64,000 nt of DNA from Streptomyces sp. NRRL WC-3605 (GTDB taxonomy: Bacteria > Actinomycetota > Actinomycetes > Streptomycetales > Streptomycetaceae): positions 62,001 through 126,000 of the forward strand of contig NZ_LLZN01000064.1 in assembly GCF_001509795.1 (NCBI RefSeq), written 5' to 3'. A model generated the notes under the pieces. It saw only the letters and a program-made list of their open reading frames with translations, did not search any database and had not been told where the DNA came from. Every line of letters starts with the position of its first letter. The stretch's first letter is position 1. The position numbers and the translations under genes were made by a program. This document shows, piece after piece, positions 16,585-24,475 of the stretch.

Positions 16585-17257
16585 GGACCGCCCAGACCCG
16601 AAGGACCAGCGAGTCCGCGACGTCGAGGGTCAGCACCGCGGCGACCCGGCCGTCGCACCGGGCGACGAGGCCGGTGCGCCCGTTGACCGATCCGGTGCAC
16701 AGGGTGACGCGCCGCTGTCCGGCCAGCAGGACCAACAGGCTGCGGGCGACCTGCTCGCAGCCGTGGACGGGCCGGGTCAGCGCGCGGATCTTGCCGCCGC
16801 TGTCGAAGAAGGCCGTCGCATCGGGGGCCAGCAGCGAGCGCAGCCGGGAGCCGTCCTGATCGCCGCACGCCTGCCGCACGGCAACGGTGATCTCATGCTC
16901 GCGACGCGCCGGCACAGGCCGTGCACGTCGCGCTCGCAGGCTCGACCGGGCCCGCTCGAGCGGTTCCACGTCCTCGCCGTACAACTCCCCCACCGCCGGG
17001 ATCGCGCGCTCCCGCGCACCGGGCCGGGGCGGCACCGGCCGCGTCAGACACGCCTCGTCCACGACCTGGGTGAGCCAGACGCGGGGGGACGTCATCCCGA
17101 CCCGCTCCGGATCGGTGAGCCGGTACCACCGCCGATAGGCCTCGTCGACGACGCGTTCGGCGGCGACGCGGTCGCCCAGCGCGCGGCAGGCGACGTCCAG
17201 CAGGTGCCGCCGTTCGTCGAGCGACTCGGCGAGCGGTACACCGACGACATGATCCAT
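16538..17257 (-). CDS. SigJ/ECF41-like protein lacking region sigma-4
   Basis: The 239-aa protein aligns with the 288-aa sigma factor at 36676-37542 at both ends. Residues 8-70 match sigma-2 (LDERRHLLDVACRALGDRV, VVDEAYRRWY). Residues 120-239 match the SnoaL-like domain (VAVRQACGDQDGSRLRSLL, FFDSGGKIRALTRPVHG, VLNPDKLRNWNR). The segment equal to sigma-4 in the paralogue is gone; only about 20 unrelated residues and the trailing ARSSLRARRARP remain. The frame is open, so this is a clean internal loss. Without sigma-4 it should not bind a -35 element; a regulatory or core-binding decoy role is inferred. No ECF41-like promoter was found upstream. Confidence 0.75.
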   Translation of the reverse strand: MDHVVGVPLAESLDERRHLLDVACRALGDRVAAERVVDEAYRRWYRLTDPERVGMTSPRVWLTQVVDEACLTRPVPPRPGARERAIPAVGELYGEDVEPLERARSSLRARRARPVPARREHEITVAVRQACGDQDGSRLRSLLAPDATAFFDSGGKIRALTRPVHGCEQVARSLLVLLAGQRRVTLCTGSVNGRTGLVARCDGRVAAVLTLDVADSLVLRVWAVLNPDKLRNWNRSLPR

Positions 17258-17413
17258 GGAGCGCCCCCACGCCGACGAGTCCGGAGCCGCGGCCGCCGCG
17301 ACGGCATGACTCCGACGTTACCCGCCCCAGTTCGTACCGGCTGGTCGGCCGGTCTGATCGAGACGGAAGCTGCGGCATGATGTCACAACACACCGATGAT
17401 GTGCCACTTAGTG

Positions 17414-18070
17414 TCACGTCTTCGCCGATGCGGGGACGCCGGACGGATCCGCCATCCGCAGCCGGGCGGGGGGCGGATGCGGCAGGGCCGCGCGGTCGCG
17501 GGCCCGAAGTCCGTCGAACGCGATCTCCAGGAAGCGTTCCCACGCCCGCGGTTCACGGTCCAGCAGCGGCTGGGCGGTCTGGTGGACACCGCCGAGGAGC
17601 AGCACGATGTCGGTGCCGGTGATGTCGCCGCGGACGGCTCCTTGTGCTCTGGCCCGGGCGGTGAGGTCCTCGACCGCGTCGCAGAGCCGGTCGATCGCCT
17701 CGCGCACGTCGGCGTGCTGGAGCGAGGGCCGGCCGATGACGTCGCAGAACGCGCGGTCGGCGGCGAGCAGGCCGATCCCGTGTGCCATGAATTCCTTGAG
17801 CGCACCGCCGGCGTCGTCCGCGCGCCGGAGCCGAACCGCCGTCCCGAGCAGCCGGTCGAGCAACTGCATCATGATCGCCGCGAGGAGGTCGTCCTTCGTC
17901 GGGAAGTGCCGGAACACCGTGCCCTTGGCGACGCCGGCCCGCTGGGCGATCGTGTGCATCGGCACATCCACCCCGCATTCGGCGAAGGCCTCGGTGGCGG
18001 CTCGCAGGAGCAGCCGCCGATTGCGCACGCTGTCGGCCCTGGCCTGCACCGCCCCTGCTGTCCCGGTCAT
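17414..18070 (-). CDS. TetR-family transcriptional repressor
   Basis: The 218-aa protein has a TetR helix-turn-helix at about 20-65 (LLLRAATEAFAECGVDVPMH, AGVAKGTVFRHFPTKDDLL) and a ligand-binding C-terminal domain. It is divergent from an SDR gene; between them lies a perfect 15-bp inverted repeat that should be its operator. It probably represses itself and the SDR gene and responds to a small molecule handled by that enzyme. It has no ECF41-like promoter and so looks like an independent regulatory unit inside the regulon region. Confidence 0.88.
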   Translation of the reverse strand: MTGTAGAVQARADSVRNRRLLLRAATEAFAECGVDVPMHTIAQRAGVAKGTVFRHFPTKDDLLAAIMMQLLDRLLGTAVRLRRADDAGGALKEFMAHGIGLLAADRAFCDVIGRPSLQHADVREAIDRLCDAVEDLTARARAQGAVRGDITGTDIVLLLGGVHQTAQPLLDREPRAWERFLEIAFDGLRARDRAALPHPPPARLRMADPSGVPASAKT

Positions 18071-18098
18071 GACGCCTCCCTCTGCGTGTCACAACATT

Positions 18099-18134
18099 AA
18101 CACTGAACATGACTTGCGGGTCATGTTCAGTGTT
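18099..18134. promoter_or_regulatory. TetR operator (15-bp inverted repeat)
   Basis: AACACTGAACATGAC at 18099-18113 is perfectly inverted at 18120-18134 with a 6-nt spacer. It lies between the divergent TetR and SDR genes, 29 nt from the TetR start. Confidence 0.85.
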
Positions 18135-18240
18135 ACGCTGGCACAACATGACCCTTCGGTCACCTTCTCGGGCCGCCGTGTCCTGTCCTCGCACACGACA
18201 CCCCCTGCCCGTCCACCCCACCACCTCGTTCGGAGATGAC

Positions 18241-18978
18241 ATGAGTTCCGTTCTCGACCCCAAGGTCGTCCTCGTCACCGGCGCCTCGTCCGGCATCGGC
18301 AGGGCGACCGCACTGGCGCTGTCCAAGGCGGGGGCCACCGTGGCCGTCGGTGGCCGCAGGACCGACCGGCTCGAAGCACTGGCGCAGGAGGCGCCCGGGG
18401 AGATCCTCGTCCTGGACATGGACGTCAGCGACCCCGAGTCGGTACGCAGAGCAGTCGACCGGACCGTCGAACGCTTCGGCGCCCTCGACATCGTGGTGAA
18501 CAATGCCGGCCTCATGCTCACCGGCCCCGTCCTGGGCGCGGACCTCGCGGAATGGACCCGCATGGTGGAGACCAACCTGCTGGGCTCCATGTACACGGTG
18601 CACGCCGCGCTGCCCCACCTGCTGCGTTCCCGCGGGGCGGTGGTCCAGATCTCCTCGACCTCGGGCCGTATCTCCTCGGCCGGTGCCGCGGTCTACTCCG
18701 CCACCAAGTTCGGGGTCAACGCCTTCGCCGAGGCGCTGCGCCAGGAGGTGACGGAGCAGGGGGTCCGCGTCGTCGTCGTGGAACCGGGCTTCGTCTCGAC
18801 CGAGTTGGCCGACCACATCGCCGACCCGGCCCATCGTGCCGCGGTCAAGGCCATGGCCGAGTCGATGCGGACCCTTCAGCCGGAGGACATCGCGGCCGCG
18901 GTGGTCTACGCCGTCACACAGCCCGACCACGTCGCGGTCAACGAGATCCTCGTACGCCCCACCGACCAGTCCCGCTGA
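18241..18978 (+). CDS. Classical SDR-family NAD(P)-dependent oxidoreductase
   Basis: The 245-aa protein has the cofactor motif TGASSGIG at the N-terminus, NNAG, the catalytic Ser region QISSTSGR and the YSATK active-site pair. It is a complete, presumably active SDR acting on a small alcohol or ketone. GTTCGGAGATGAC precedes the ATG. The gene is divergent from the TetR gene and shares its operator, so substrate-induced derepression is likely. It has no ECF41-like box. Confidence 0.88.
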   Translation: MSSVLDPKVVLVTGASSGIGRATALALSKAGATVAVGGRRTDRLEALAQEAPGEILVLDMDVSDPESVRRAVDRTVERFGALDIVVNNAGLMLTGPVLGADLAEWTRMVETNLLGSMYTVHAALPHLLRSRGAVVQISSTSGRISSAGAAVYSATKFGVNAFAEALRQEVTEQGVRVVVVEPGFVSTELADHIADPAHRAAVKAMAESMRTLQPEDIAAAVVYAVTQPDHVAVNEILVRPTDQSR

Positions 18979-19053
18979 TCGCTCGCTGATCGCTCGCGGG
19001 GCGGTGACCGCCGCCCCGCACACCCTGCTCGCAGCCGGGTACGGGCGCGCGGC

Positions 19054-19080
19054 CGTCACAGGCGCGCGCCCCGCGCGGTC
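19054..19080 (+). promoter_or_regulatory. ECF41-like promoter of the OsmC-family gene
   Basis: CGTCACA at 19054-19060, 16 nt, GGTC at 19077-19080. The ATG is 56 nt downstream. Confidence 0.7.
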
Positions 19081-19136
19081 TGAGCTTCGGGAGGCACAAG
19101 GCGTGCCTCTGCCCGTACGCCGGCTGAGAGGCAAGC

Positions 19137-19541
19137 ATGAACACGCGCATCGTTACCGTGGCCGAAGGAAAGCAGCTCGCGCGCTCCGTGGCGGTCGGTA
19201 CCCACCGCCTGACGGCCGACGAGCCGGAACCCGCCGGCACCGACACCGGCCCCACTCCCGGCGAGCTTCTGCTGGCCGCGCTCGGAGCGTGCACGTCCAT
19301 GGCGGTGCGGGCCTACGCGCAGCGCCACGCATGGCCGCTGGACCGGGTGGACGTCGCGGTCCGCTTCGACGCCCAGGGGCAGGTGGTCAAGAACATCGGG
19401 CTCGTCGGGGAGTTGACCCCCGAGCAGCGGGACCGGCTCCTCGCGGTCGCGGGTCGCTGTCCTGTCCACCGGCTGCTCACCAAGGACGTCACGATCATCA
19501 CGGTGCCCACGCTGCTCGCGGAGCCCGCGCCGCTGCCGTGA
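19137..19541 (+). CDS. OsmC-family peroxiredoxin-like protein
   Basis: The 134-aa protein has both OsmC/Ohr redox cysteines in context: GACTSMAVRAYAQR near residue 52 and GRCPVHRLL near residue 111. Family members reduce organic hydroperoxides using these cysteines. The start codon ATG at 19137 is followed by a short beta-rich domain typical of the fold. It has an ECF41-like promoter and ends at a hairpin. With the AhpD-like protein it gives the regulon a peroxide-reduction component. Confidence 0.85.
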   Translation: MNTRIVTVAEGKQLARSVAVGTHRLTADEPEPAGTDTGPTPGELLLAALGACTSMAVRAYAQRHAWPLDRVDVAVRFDAQGQVVKNIGLVGELTPEQRDRLLAVAGRCPVHRLLTKDVTIITVPTLLAEPAPLP

Positions 19542-19564
19542 CGCGTCGGGGCCCCCACACAGGA

Positions 19565-19611
19565 ACGCGGGGTGCGGGATCGGGCTGTGAAGCCGGACCC
19601 CGCACCCCGCG
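19565..19611. terminator. Bidirectional hairpin between convergent genes
   Basis: ACGCGGGGTGCGGG at 19565-19578 pairs with 19598-19611 around a 19-nt loop. It lies between the OsmC gene and the convergent hydrolase gene. Confidence 0.65.
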
Positions 19612-19636
19612 TCCGTCAGGCGCGGGCCTCCGGCGC

Positions 19637-20356
19637 TCAGGCCGTCGCCTGCGCCGCCTCGTCGATCAGACGGGCCACGTCACCGGGGCGCGAGACGCTG
19701 GCCGCGTGGGAGGCGGAGACCTTCATGACGGAGGCCCCGGCCCGCTCCGCCATGTAGGTCTGCGCCTGCGCGGGGATGTTCCGGTCCCCGTCCGCCACCA
19801 GCACCCAGGAGGGAATGTCCCGCCACGCGGGCGCCGACGCGCCCTCCGTCAGCGCGGCTTCGGCCACCGGCCGCTGGGTCGCGGCCATGACGGCCGTGGT
19901 CTCCTCGGGGACGTCGGCGGCGAACTGCTCGTGGAACTTGGCCTGTTCGATGTACAGGTCCGTGACCTGGCTGCCGTCGGGCAGCGTCACGGGTACGGGC
20001 CGGAGCGTGTCGCCGAGGGTGCTGCCGGGGAACTTGCCCGACAGGGTGACGGCGCTCTCGCCCTCCTCCGGCAGGAACGCCGCGACGAAGACGAGCGCCT
20101 TGACCTCGGGGAGCCCCTTGGCCGCGTTGCTGATGACGGACCCGCCGTAGGAATGACCGACGAGGACGACGGGGCCCTCGACGGACCGGACGATCTGCCG
20201 GACGTAGTCGGAGTCGGCCGACAGTCCGCGCAGCGGATTGGCGACGGCGATCACCGGATAGTCGTGCGCGAGCAGCCTGTCGACGACGCCGTTCCAACTG
20301 GAGGAGTCCGCGAACGCGCCGTGAACGAGGACGATGGTGGGCTTGTGTGCACTCAT
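19637..20356 (-). CDS. Alpha/beta-fold hydrolase
   Basis: The 239-aa protein begins with the oxyanion region VLVHGAFADSSSW and has the nucleophile elbow G-H-S-Y-G-G with Ser69. The acid is probably in WVLVADGDRNIP and the His in KVSASHAASVSRP. It is an esterase-like enzyme of the small salicylate-esterase/hydroxynitrile-lyase-like type; the substrate is not predictable. It lies 46 nt downstream of the HSL-type esterase gene on the same strand and is probably cotranscribed from the promoter at 21426-21400. Confidence 0.82.
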   Translation of the reverse strand: MSAHKPTIVLVHGAFADSSSWNGVVDRLLAHDYPVIAVANPLRGLSADSDYVRQIVRSVEGPVVLVGHSYGGSVISNAAKGLPEVKALVFVAAFLPEEGESAVTLSGKFPGSTLGDTLRPVPVTLPDGSQVTDLYIEQAKFHEQFAADVPEETTAVMAATQRPVAEAALTEGASAPAWRDIPSWVLVADGDRNIPAQAQTYMAERAGASVMKVSASHAASVSRPGDVARLIDEAAQATA

Positions 20357-20402
20357 GAGAAGGGCCTTTCGACGTGCGGGGAGTGGGGTCGGGTGTGCGG
20401 TG

Positions 20403-21353
20403 TCAGTCGGTTCCGAGCGCCTTGCGCAGCACGTGGACGGCCTGCTCGACCGCGGCGGTCGACGCCTGGGTGCCGCGGACCGTGTTCAGCATCATGAAGT
20501 CGTGCAGGGAGGCGTTGTAGCGGATGCTGGTCGTCGGCACACCCGCCTGGACGAGCTTGCGGGCGTAGGCCTCGCCCTCGTCGCGGAGCACGTCGTTCTC
20601 GTCCACGACGACGAACGCCGGCGGCAGGTCCCGCAGGTCCTCCAGGGTCGCCCGCAGCGGCGAGGCGGTGATCTGGGCGCGCTCGGCGGGGTCGGTGGTG
20701 TAGGCGTCCCAGAACCATTCCATGGCCTTGGCCGTCAGATGCGGGCCGTGTGCGAAGGTCCGGTAGCTCTCGGTGTCCTGGGCCGCGTCGGTGACGGGGT
20801 AGTACAGCGACTGGTGCACGAAGGCCACGTCGCCCCGCTGCTTGGCCATGTGGGTCAGGGCGGCGGTCATGTTGCCGCCGACCGAGTCACCGGCGACGGC
20901 CAGGCGGGAGGCGTCGAGCCCTTCGCCGGCGCCCTCGGTGATGATCCACCGGGCGGTCGCGTAGGCCTGCTCGATGGCGACCGGGTACTTGGCCTCCGGC
21001 GAGCGGTCGTACTCGACGAAGACCAGGGCGGCGTTCACCCCGACGGTCAGCTCGCGCACGAGCCGGTCGTGCGTGCCGGCGTTGCCGAGGATCCAGCCGC
21101 CGCCGTGCACGTAGAGGATGACGGGCAGGGGGCCGGTGGCGCCGACGGGCTTGAGGATGCGTACCCGCACGTCGCCGACCGAGGCCGGAACGGTGATCCA
21201 CTTCTCGTCCACGTCGGGCTTCTCGACGGGCTGCGCCTGCACGTCGTCGAGCAGCCTGCGCGCGCCCTCGACCCCGAGCTCGTACAGCAGCGGCGGCTTG
21301 GCGGTCGCGTCGGCGAAGTCCTGCGCGGCGGGCTCGAGAACGATGTCGCTCAT
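20403..21353 (-). CDS. HSL-family alpha/beta hydrolase (acetyl-esterase type)
   Basis: The 316-aa protein has the hormone-sensitive-lipase family oxyanion motif HGGGW at 83-87 and the nucleophile motif GDSVGG at 155-160 (Ser157). DENDVLRDEG contains the likely acid and SLHDFMM the His. It hydrolyses short-chain esters by family rule. AGAGGGA precedes the ATG. First gene of a two-hydrolase operon with an ECF41-like promoter 46 nt upstream. Confidence 0.87.
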   Translation of the reverse strand: MSDIVLEPAAQDFADATAKPPLLYELGVEGARRLLDDVQAQPVEKPDVDEKWITVPASVGDVRVRILKPVGATGPLPVILYVHGGGWILGNAGTHDRLVRELTVGVNAALVFVEYDRSPEAKYPVAIEQAYATARWIITEGAGEGLDASRLAVAGDSVGGNMTAALTHMAKQRGDVAFVHQSLYYPVTDAAQDTESYRTFAHGPHLTAKAMEWFWDAYTTDPAERAQITASPLRATLEDLRDLPPAFVVVDENDVLRDEGEAYARKLVQAGVPTTSIRYNASLHDFMMLNTVRGTQASTAAVEQAVHVLRKALGTD

Positions 21354-21399
21354 GGTGGATTCCCTCTCTGTCGATTAAGGAGGACTTTTCACACCATGG

Positions 21400-21426
21400 G
21401 ACCAGATCCGGCGCAGATGTGTGACA
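21400..21426 (-). promoter_or_regulatory. ECF41-like promoter of the two-hydrolase operon
   Basis: On the minus strand, TGTCACA (21426-21420), 16 nt, GGTC (21403-21400). The esterase ATG is 46 nt downstream. Confidence 0.8.
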
Positions 21427-21496
21427 CGAAAGGTCCCGGGCCGTCGGGATCGACCCGGGACCTGACCCCGGAGCGGGGACTGGGGCGGAACGCGCC

Positions 21497-22267
21497 TCAG
21501 GGGGTGCCGGGCTTCGGCAGCGGCTCGCCGTCCACGAAGAGGTCGACGTGCTCGTTGTAGAAGGCCGTCAGGCCCGCGATGCGGTTGGCGTGGATGGTCG
21601 GGAAGTCGTAGGCCCAGGCGATGTCCTCGTGGACGGCGGTGGGACCGTCGAACGACCAGTAGCCGCTCGTCGTTCCCTTGTACGGGCAGCGGGTCACCGT
21701 GTCGGTCCGCCGCAGCCGGGTCCAGTCGACGTGCGCGCGGTCGAGGTAGTAGCGCGTCGGCAGGCCGGTCTCGAAGAGTTTGACGCAGGCCGGCGCCTCC
21801 GCCAGGACCACGCCCTCCAGCTCCACACGGACGCTGCTGGAGGAACGCACGGCGTCCACGCGTGAGTAGGGGCTCCTGGGGTGGACGAAGACGGGTTCGT
21901 CCTCCTCGAACCAGTAGTCGATGGCCGGCCACTCGAAGCGCACCGTGCCCTGCAGCGGCGCCGGAGCGTCCTTCCCCCACACCCAGGCCGCACCGGGACG
22001 GGTGTCCCCGCCCACGGACAGGGTGTGCCGGTGCGCCGTCCCCGCACCGTGCTCCTCGGCGACCCCTTCGTCGTCGAGGACACCGTCGACGAGGTCCCGC
22101 ACCGGGATGCTGAACTGCGGATAGGCCTGCCACTCCCAGACGTACAGGGCGCGCCGCGTGTCGAAGACGGTGCGACCGCCGATCACGCCCCTGATGCGGC
22201 GGGGCACCGGCTCCACGTGCCCCACGGGCACGAGGAAGGCGGGATGCAGAACACTTTCGGTTTCCAT
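21497..22267 (-). CDS. DUF427-domain protein (two repeats)
   Basis: The 256-aa protein has two DUF427-like units: an N-terminal one with VIGGRTVFDTRRALYVWE and a C-terminal one with VRVELEGVVLAEAP, YYLDRAHVDW, CPYKGTTSGYWS and AWAYDFPT. The domain is common in actinobacteria; the function is unknown, and its barrel-like fold suggests small-molecule binding. The ATG at 22267 (AGGTG 6 nt upstream) is preferred over an ATG at 22276. Upstream on its strand I found only CGTCACG, 15 nt, CGTC, a poor match, so control by the ECF41-like system is uncertain. Confidence 0.8.
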   Translation of the reverse strand: METESVLHPAFLVPVGHVEPVPRRIRGVIGGRTVFDTRRALYVWEWQAYPQFSIPVRDLVDGVLDDEGVAEEHGAGTAHRHTLSVGGDTRPGAAWVWGKDAPAPLQGTVRFEWPAIDYWFEEDEPVFVHPRSPYSRVDAVRSSSSVRVELEGVVLAEAPACVKLFETGLPTRYYLDRAHVDWTRLRRTDTVTRCPYKGTTSGYWSFDGPTAVHEDIAWAYDFPTIHANRIAGLTAFYNEHVDLFVDGEPLPKPGTP

Positions 22268-22418
22268 GATCATCACCTGATTCGGTCGGATGGTCCGCGC
22301 CCGTTCCGGCCGGACTCGGAGGGGGTGTGCGCCCGGGACGCCCGCGCCCTGGCGCCGTGACGGCCGGCGGGGTCCGTCCGGCGCCGACGCGAAGGGCCCT
22401 GAGCAGGGCTTGTTTCGC

Positions 22419-22445
22419 TGTCACAGCAGGTGGCGGAGGCCGGTC
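22419..22445 (+). promoter_or_regulatory. ECF41-like promoter upstream of the Asp-nucleophile hydrolase
   Basis: TGTCACA at 22419-22425, 16 nt, GGTC at 22442-22445. It is 218 nt before the next start codon, the longest distance among these sites apart from the distal copy at 214. Confidence 0.65.
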
Positions 22446-22548
22446 TGTGCGGGGAGACAGTCCCCCGTGGTGAGGAGATCACTCCGTGCACACGCGCAGC
22501 CGTTGCGACGCCAACACTCTTGACACTAACAAGGCAATCGTCTCATGC

Positions 22549-22564
22549 ACACTGTGCACAGTGT
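22549..22564. promoter_or_regulatory. 16-bp perfect palindrome, candidate operator
   Basis: ACACTGTGCACAGTGT is a perfect palindrome. It lies 24 nt after a TTGACA sequence, where a repressor would block a sigma-70 type promoter. The regulator is unknown. Confidence 0.5.
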
Positions 22565-22663
22565 CGCCGAGGGCCGGACCCGGCCACGACACCCGGCACA
22601 CCAGCCGCGCCCGACCGGAACCGCGGCTCCCCTCCCCCACCGCTCCCTCGTCGGAGGATTCGC

Positions 22664-23611
22664 ATGTCAGCCCTGCCCCTGCTAGCCCCGCTGCGACGCG
22701 TCACGACCGACGTGCTCGAAGTCGCCTACTACGAGACGGGCTCCCCCGACGGTGACACCGTCGTCCTTCTGCACGGTTTCCCCTACGACATCCACAGTTA
22801 CGTGGATGTGGCCCCCCTGCTCGCCGAAGGCGGATTCCGTGTCGTCGTCCCCCACCTGCGAGGGCACGGGCCGACCCGATTCCTGTCCGACTCCCTTCCC
22901 CGTTCCGGCCAGCAGGCGGCCCTGGGGGCCGACGTCGTCGCGCTCCTGGACGCCCTCGGCGTCGAGCGGGCCTACCTCGCCGGCTACGACTGGGGCGGTC
23001 GCGCGGCCACGGTGGCCGCGGCACTGTGGCCCGAACGGGTCCTCGGCCTGGTCTGCGTCAACGGCTACCTGATCCAGGACATCGGCGCCGCCATGAACCC
23101 CATCTCCCCCGAACTGGAGGCGGGCTTCTGGTACTTCTACTACTTCCTCACCGAGCGCGGCCGCACCGGACTGGCAGCCGATCCGCGGGGCGTCGCCCGG
23201 GTCATCTGGAAGCGCAACTCCCCCGTGTGGGCCTTCGGCGAAGCCGAACTGGAACGGGCCGCGGAGGCCTTCACCAATCCGGACTACGTCGACGTCGTCA
23301 TCCACTCCTACCGGCACCGGCTCGGCCTGGCACCGGGCGCGGACGCGTACGCCGATCTGGAAGCCCGCCTCGCCGGCCTTCCTCCGGTCACCGTCCCCAC
23401 GGTCACCCTGGACGGCACCGCCGACGGCAACTTCCCGGCGACCGACGGGTCCTCGACCGCTCACCACTTCACCGGGCCCCGCCTGCACCTTCAGGTCGCG
23501 GACGCCGGTCACAACATGCCGCAGGAACGCCCAGAGGCGTTCGCCGCGGCGGTGCGGGACGTACGGGCCCTACGGCGGGGACACCCCCACCACGACTGCC
23601 TCACCGGCTGA
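22664..23611 (+). CDS. Alpha/beta hydrolase with Asp nucleophile (epoxide hydrolase/dehalogenase type)
   Basis: The 315-aa protein has HGFPYDIHSY in the oxyanion position and the elbow GYDWGG with Asp109 in place of Ser, the signature of epoxide hydrolases and haloalkane dehalogenases. The cap domain contains WYFYYFLTERG with candidate ring-opening tyrosines, and DAGHNMPQERPE supplies the catalytic His. Epoxide hydrolysis is favoured. GGAGG lies 8 nt before the ATG at 22664; longer upstream starts lack this. The upstream region combines an ECF41-like promoter with a palindromic operator. Confidence 0.85.
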   Translation: MSALPLLAPLRRVTTDVLEVAYYETGSPDGDTVVLLHGFPYDIHSYVDVAPLLAEGGFRVVVPHLRGHGPTRFLSDSLPRSGQQAALGADVVALLDALGVERAYLAGYDWGGRAATVAAALWPERVLGLVCVNGYLIQDIGAAMNPISPELEAGFWYFYYFLTERGRTGLAADPRGVARVIWKRNSPVWAFGEAELERAAEAFTNPDYVDVVIHSYRHRLGLAPGADAYADLEARLAGLPPVTVPTVTLDGTADGNFPATDGSSTAHHFTGPRLHLQVADAGHNMPQERPEAFAAAVRDVRALRRGHPHHDCLTG

Positions 23612-23650
23612 CACCCGAGTGCGTGGCACCGTGGCCGGACGCCGCTTCGA

Positions 23651-23677
23651 CGTCACACCGGACCATGCCCACCGGTC
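23651..23677 (+). promoter_or_regulatory. ECF41-like promoter of the cupin gene
   Basis: CGTCACA at 23651-23657, 16 nt, GGTC at 23674-23677. The ATG is 55 nt downstream. Confidence 0.7.
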
Positions 23678-23732
23678 ACATCGAGTACGGGCCGCACACG
23701 GCCGCCTGGCCGCCCCAAGAAGGGAACGCAGC

Positions 23733-24227
23733 ATGTCGTACCCCTACCCGGAACAGAAGTACTTCGGAGAAGACGGCGAGGTCAGCGCCGTGTTCCGGCC
23801 GGCCGACACCCCACCCGACCTCGGCGGGGGCGGGCCGGGCGAGGACGCCACCCACTATCTGGCCACCACCGCCACCACCCGTGGCGAGTTCGGTCTGTAC
23901 CGGGTGGAGATGAGGCCGCGGGCCGGCGGCCCGAAGACGCACTTCCACAAGCGGATCTCGGAGTCGTTCTACATCCTGGACGGCACCGTGCGCGTCTTCG
24001 ACGGGGTGCGGTGGGTGGACGCCCGCAAGGGCGACTTCCTGCACGTGCCGCAGGGCGGGCTGCACGCCTTCCGCAACGACTCCGACGCACCGGCGGACAT
24101 GCTTCTGCTGTTCACACCGGGCGCGCCGCGCGAGGAGTACTTCGAGCAGGTGTCGACGCTGGCGCACGCGTCGGAGGAGGAGCGCTCCGCGTTCTTCGAC
24201 CGGCACGACTCCTACTTCGTGGAGTAG
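23733..24227 (+). CDS. Cupin-domain protein
   Basis: The 164-aa protein is a single cupin: motif 1 is [20 protein letters not shown] and motif 2 [16 protein letters not shown], giving the metal-binding His/His/Glu/His set. The substrate is unknown; members include dioxygenases and isomerases. AAGGGA precedes the ATG at 23733. It has its own ECF41-like promoter and ends before a hairpin. It is not close in sequence to the His-rich cupin at 11067. Confidence 0.82.
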   Translation: MSYPYPEQKYFGEDGEVSAVFRPADTPPDLGGGGPGEDATHYLATTATTRGEFGLYRVEMRPRAGGPKTHFHKRISESFYILDGTVRVFDGVRWVDARKGDFLHVPQGGLHAFRNDSDAPADMLLLFTPGAPREEYFEQVSTLAHASEEERSAFFDRHDSYFVE

Positions 24228-24237
24228 GTCCGCCCCT

Positions 24238-24291
24238 CGGGTGTCCCGCGGTGCCCGTGCCCTCCCCGCGGTCGTCGTCGCGGGACACCCG
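24238..24291 (+). terminator. Hairpin after the cupin gene
   Basis: CGGGTGTCCCGCG at 24238-24250 pairs with 24279-24291, 13 bp, with a 28-nt GC-rich loop. It has no T-run and lies 10 nt after the cupin stop. Confidence 0.55.
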
Positions 24292-24325
24292 CCGTCGAAG
24301 GCCCCGGCCGGCGTATCGGGCGGCT

Positions 24326-24352
24326 TGTCACAACAACACCTTTCGTCCGGTC
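24326..24352 (+). promoter_or_regulatory. ECF41-like promoter of the pyruvate dehydrogenase operon
   Basis: TGTCACA at 24326-24332, 16 nt, GGTC at 24349-24352. The E1 ATG is 123 nt downstream. Confidence 0.75.
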
Positions 24353-24475
24353 AACGAGGCAGGACGCGGGCACGTCCGGAATCGCGGCAGCCCCCTCAGC
24401 ACGGGTTCGAGACCGGTCACCCGCTTCCACCACCCCCTCCCGTCTCCCCGCCCCATGCCTCGAGGAAGGCCGCCC

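Larger units (their letters stand above)
22268..22663. other. 396-nt intergenic region between divergent genes
   Basis: It contains the ECF41-like promoter at 22419-22445, a TTGACA at 22520-22525 that could be a -35 element, and a 16-bp perfect palindrome at 22549-22564. The leader of the downstream hydrolase is long (218 nt from the ECF41-like -10), so a second promoter near 22520 is likely. No convincing ORF was seen. Confidence 0.5.

Noticed and set aside
17381..17438. TGTCACA at 17381 and TGTCACG at 17412
   Set aside because: Neither has NGTC at the 16-nt position, and both point into the 3' end of a minus-strand gene.
18087..18113. TGTCACA next to the TetR operator
   Set aside because: The -10 position reads TGAC. 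The bases belong to the inverted-repeat region.
20334..21560. Plus-strand open frame across two hydrolase genes
   Set aside because: The two minus-strand genes have full catalytic motifs and ribosome-binding sites; the plus frame has none.
22343..22369. CGTCACG-N15-CGTC on the minus strand before the DUF427 gene
   Set aside because: The spacing is 15, both boxes are off-consensus and the stretch is very GC-rich; kept only as a remark in the gene entry.
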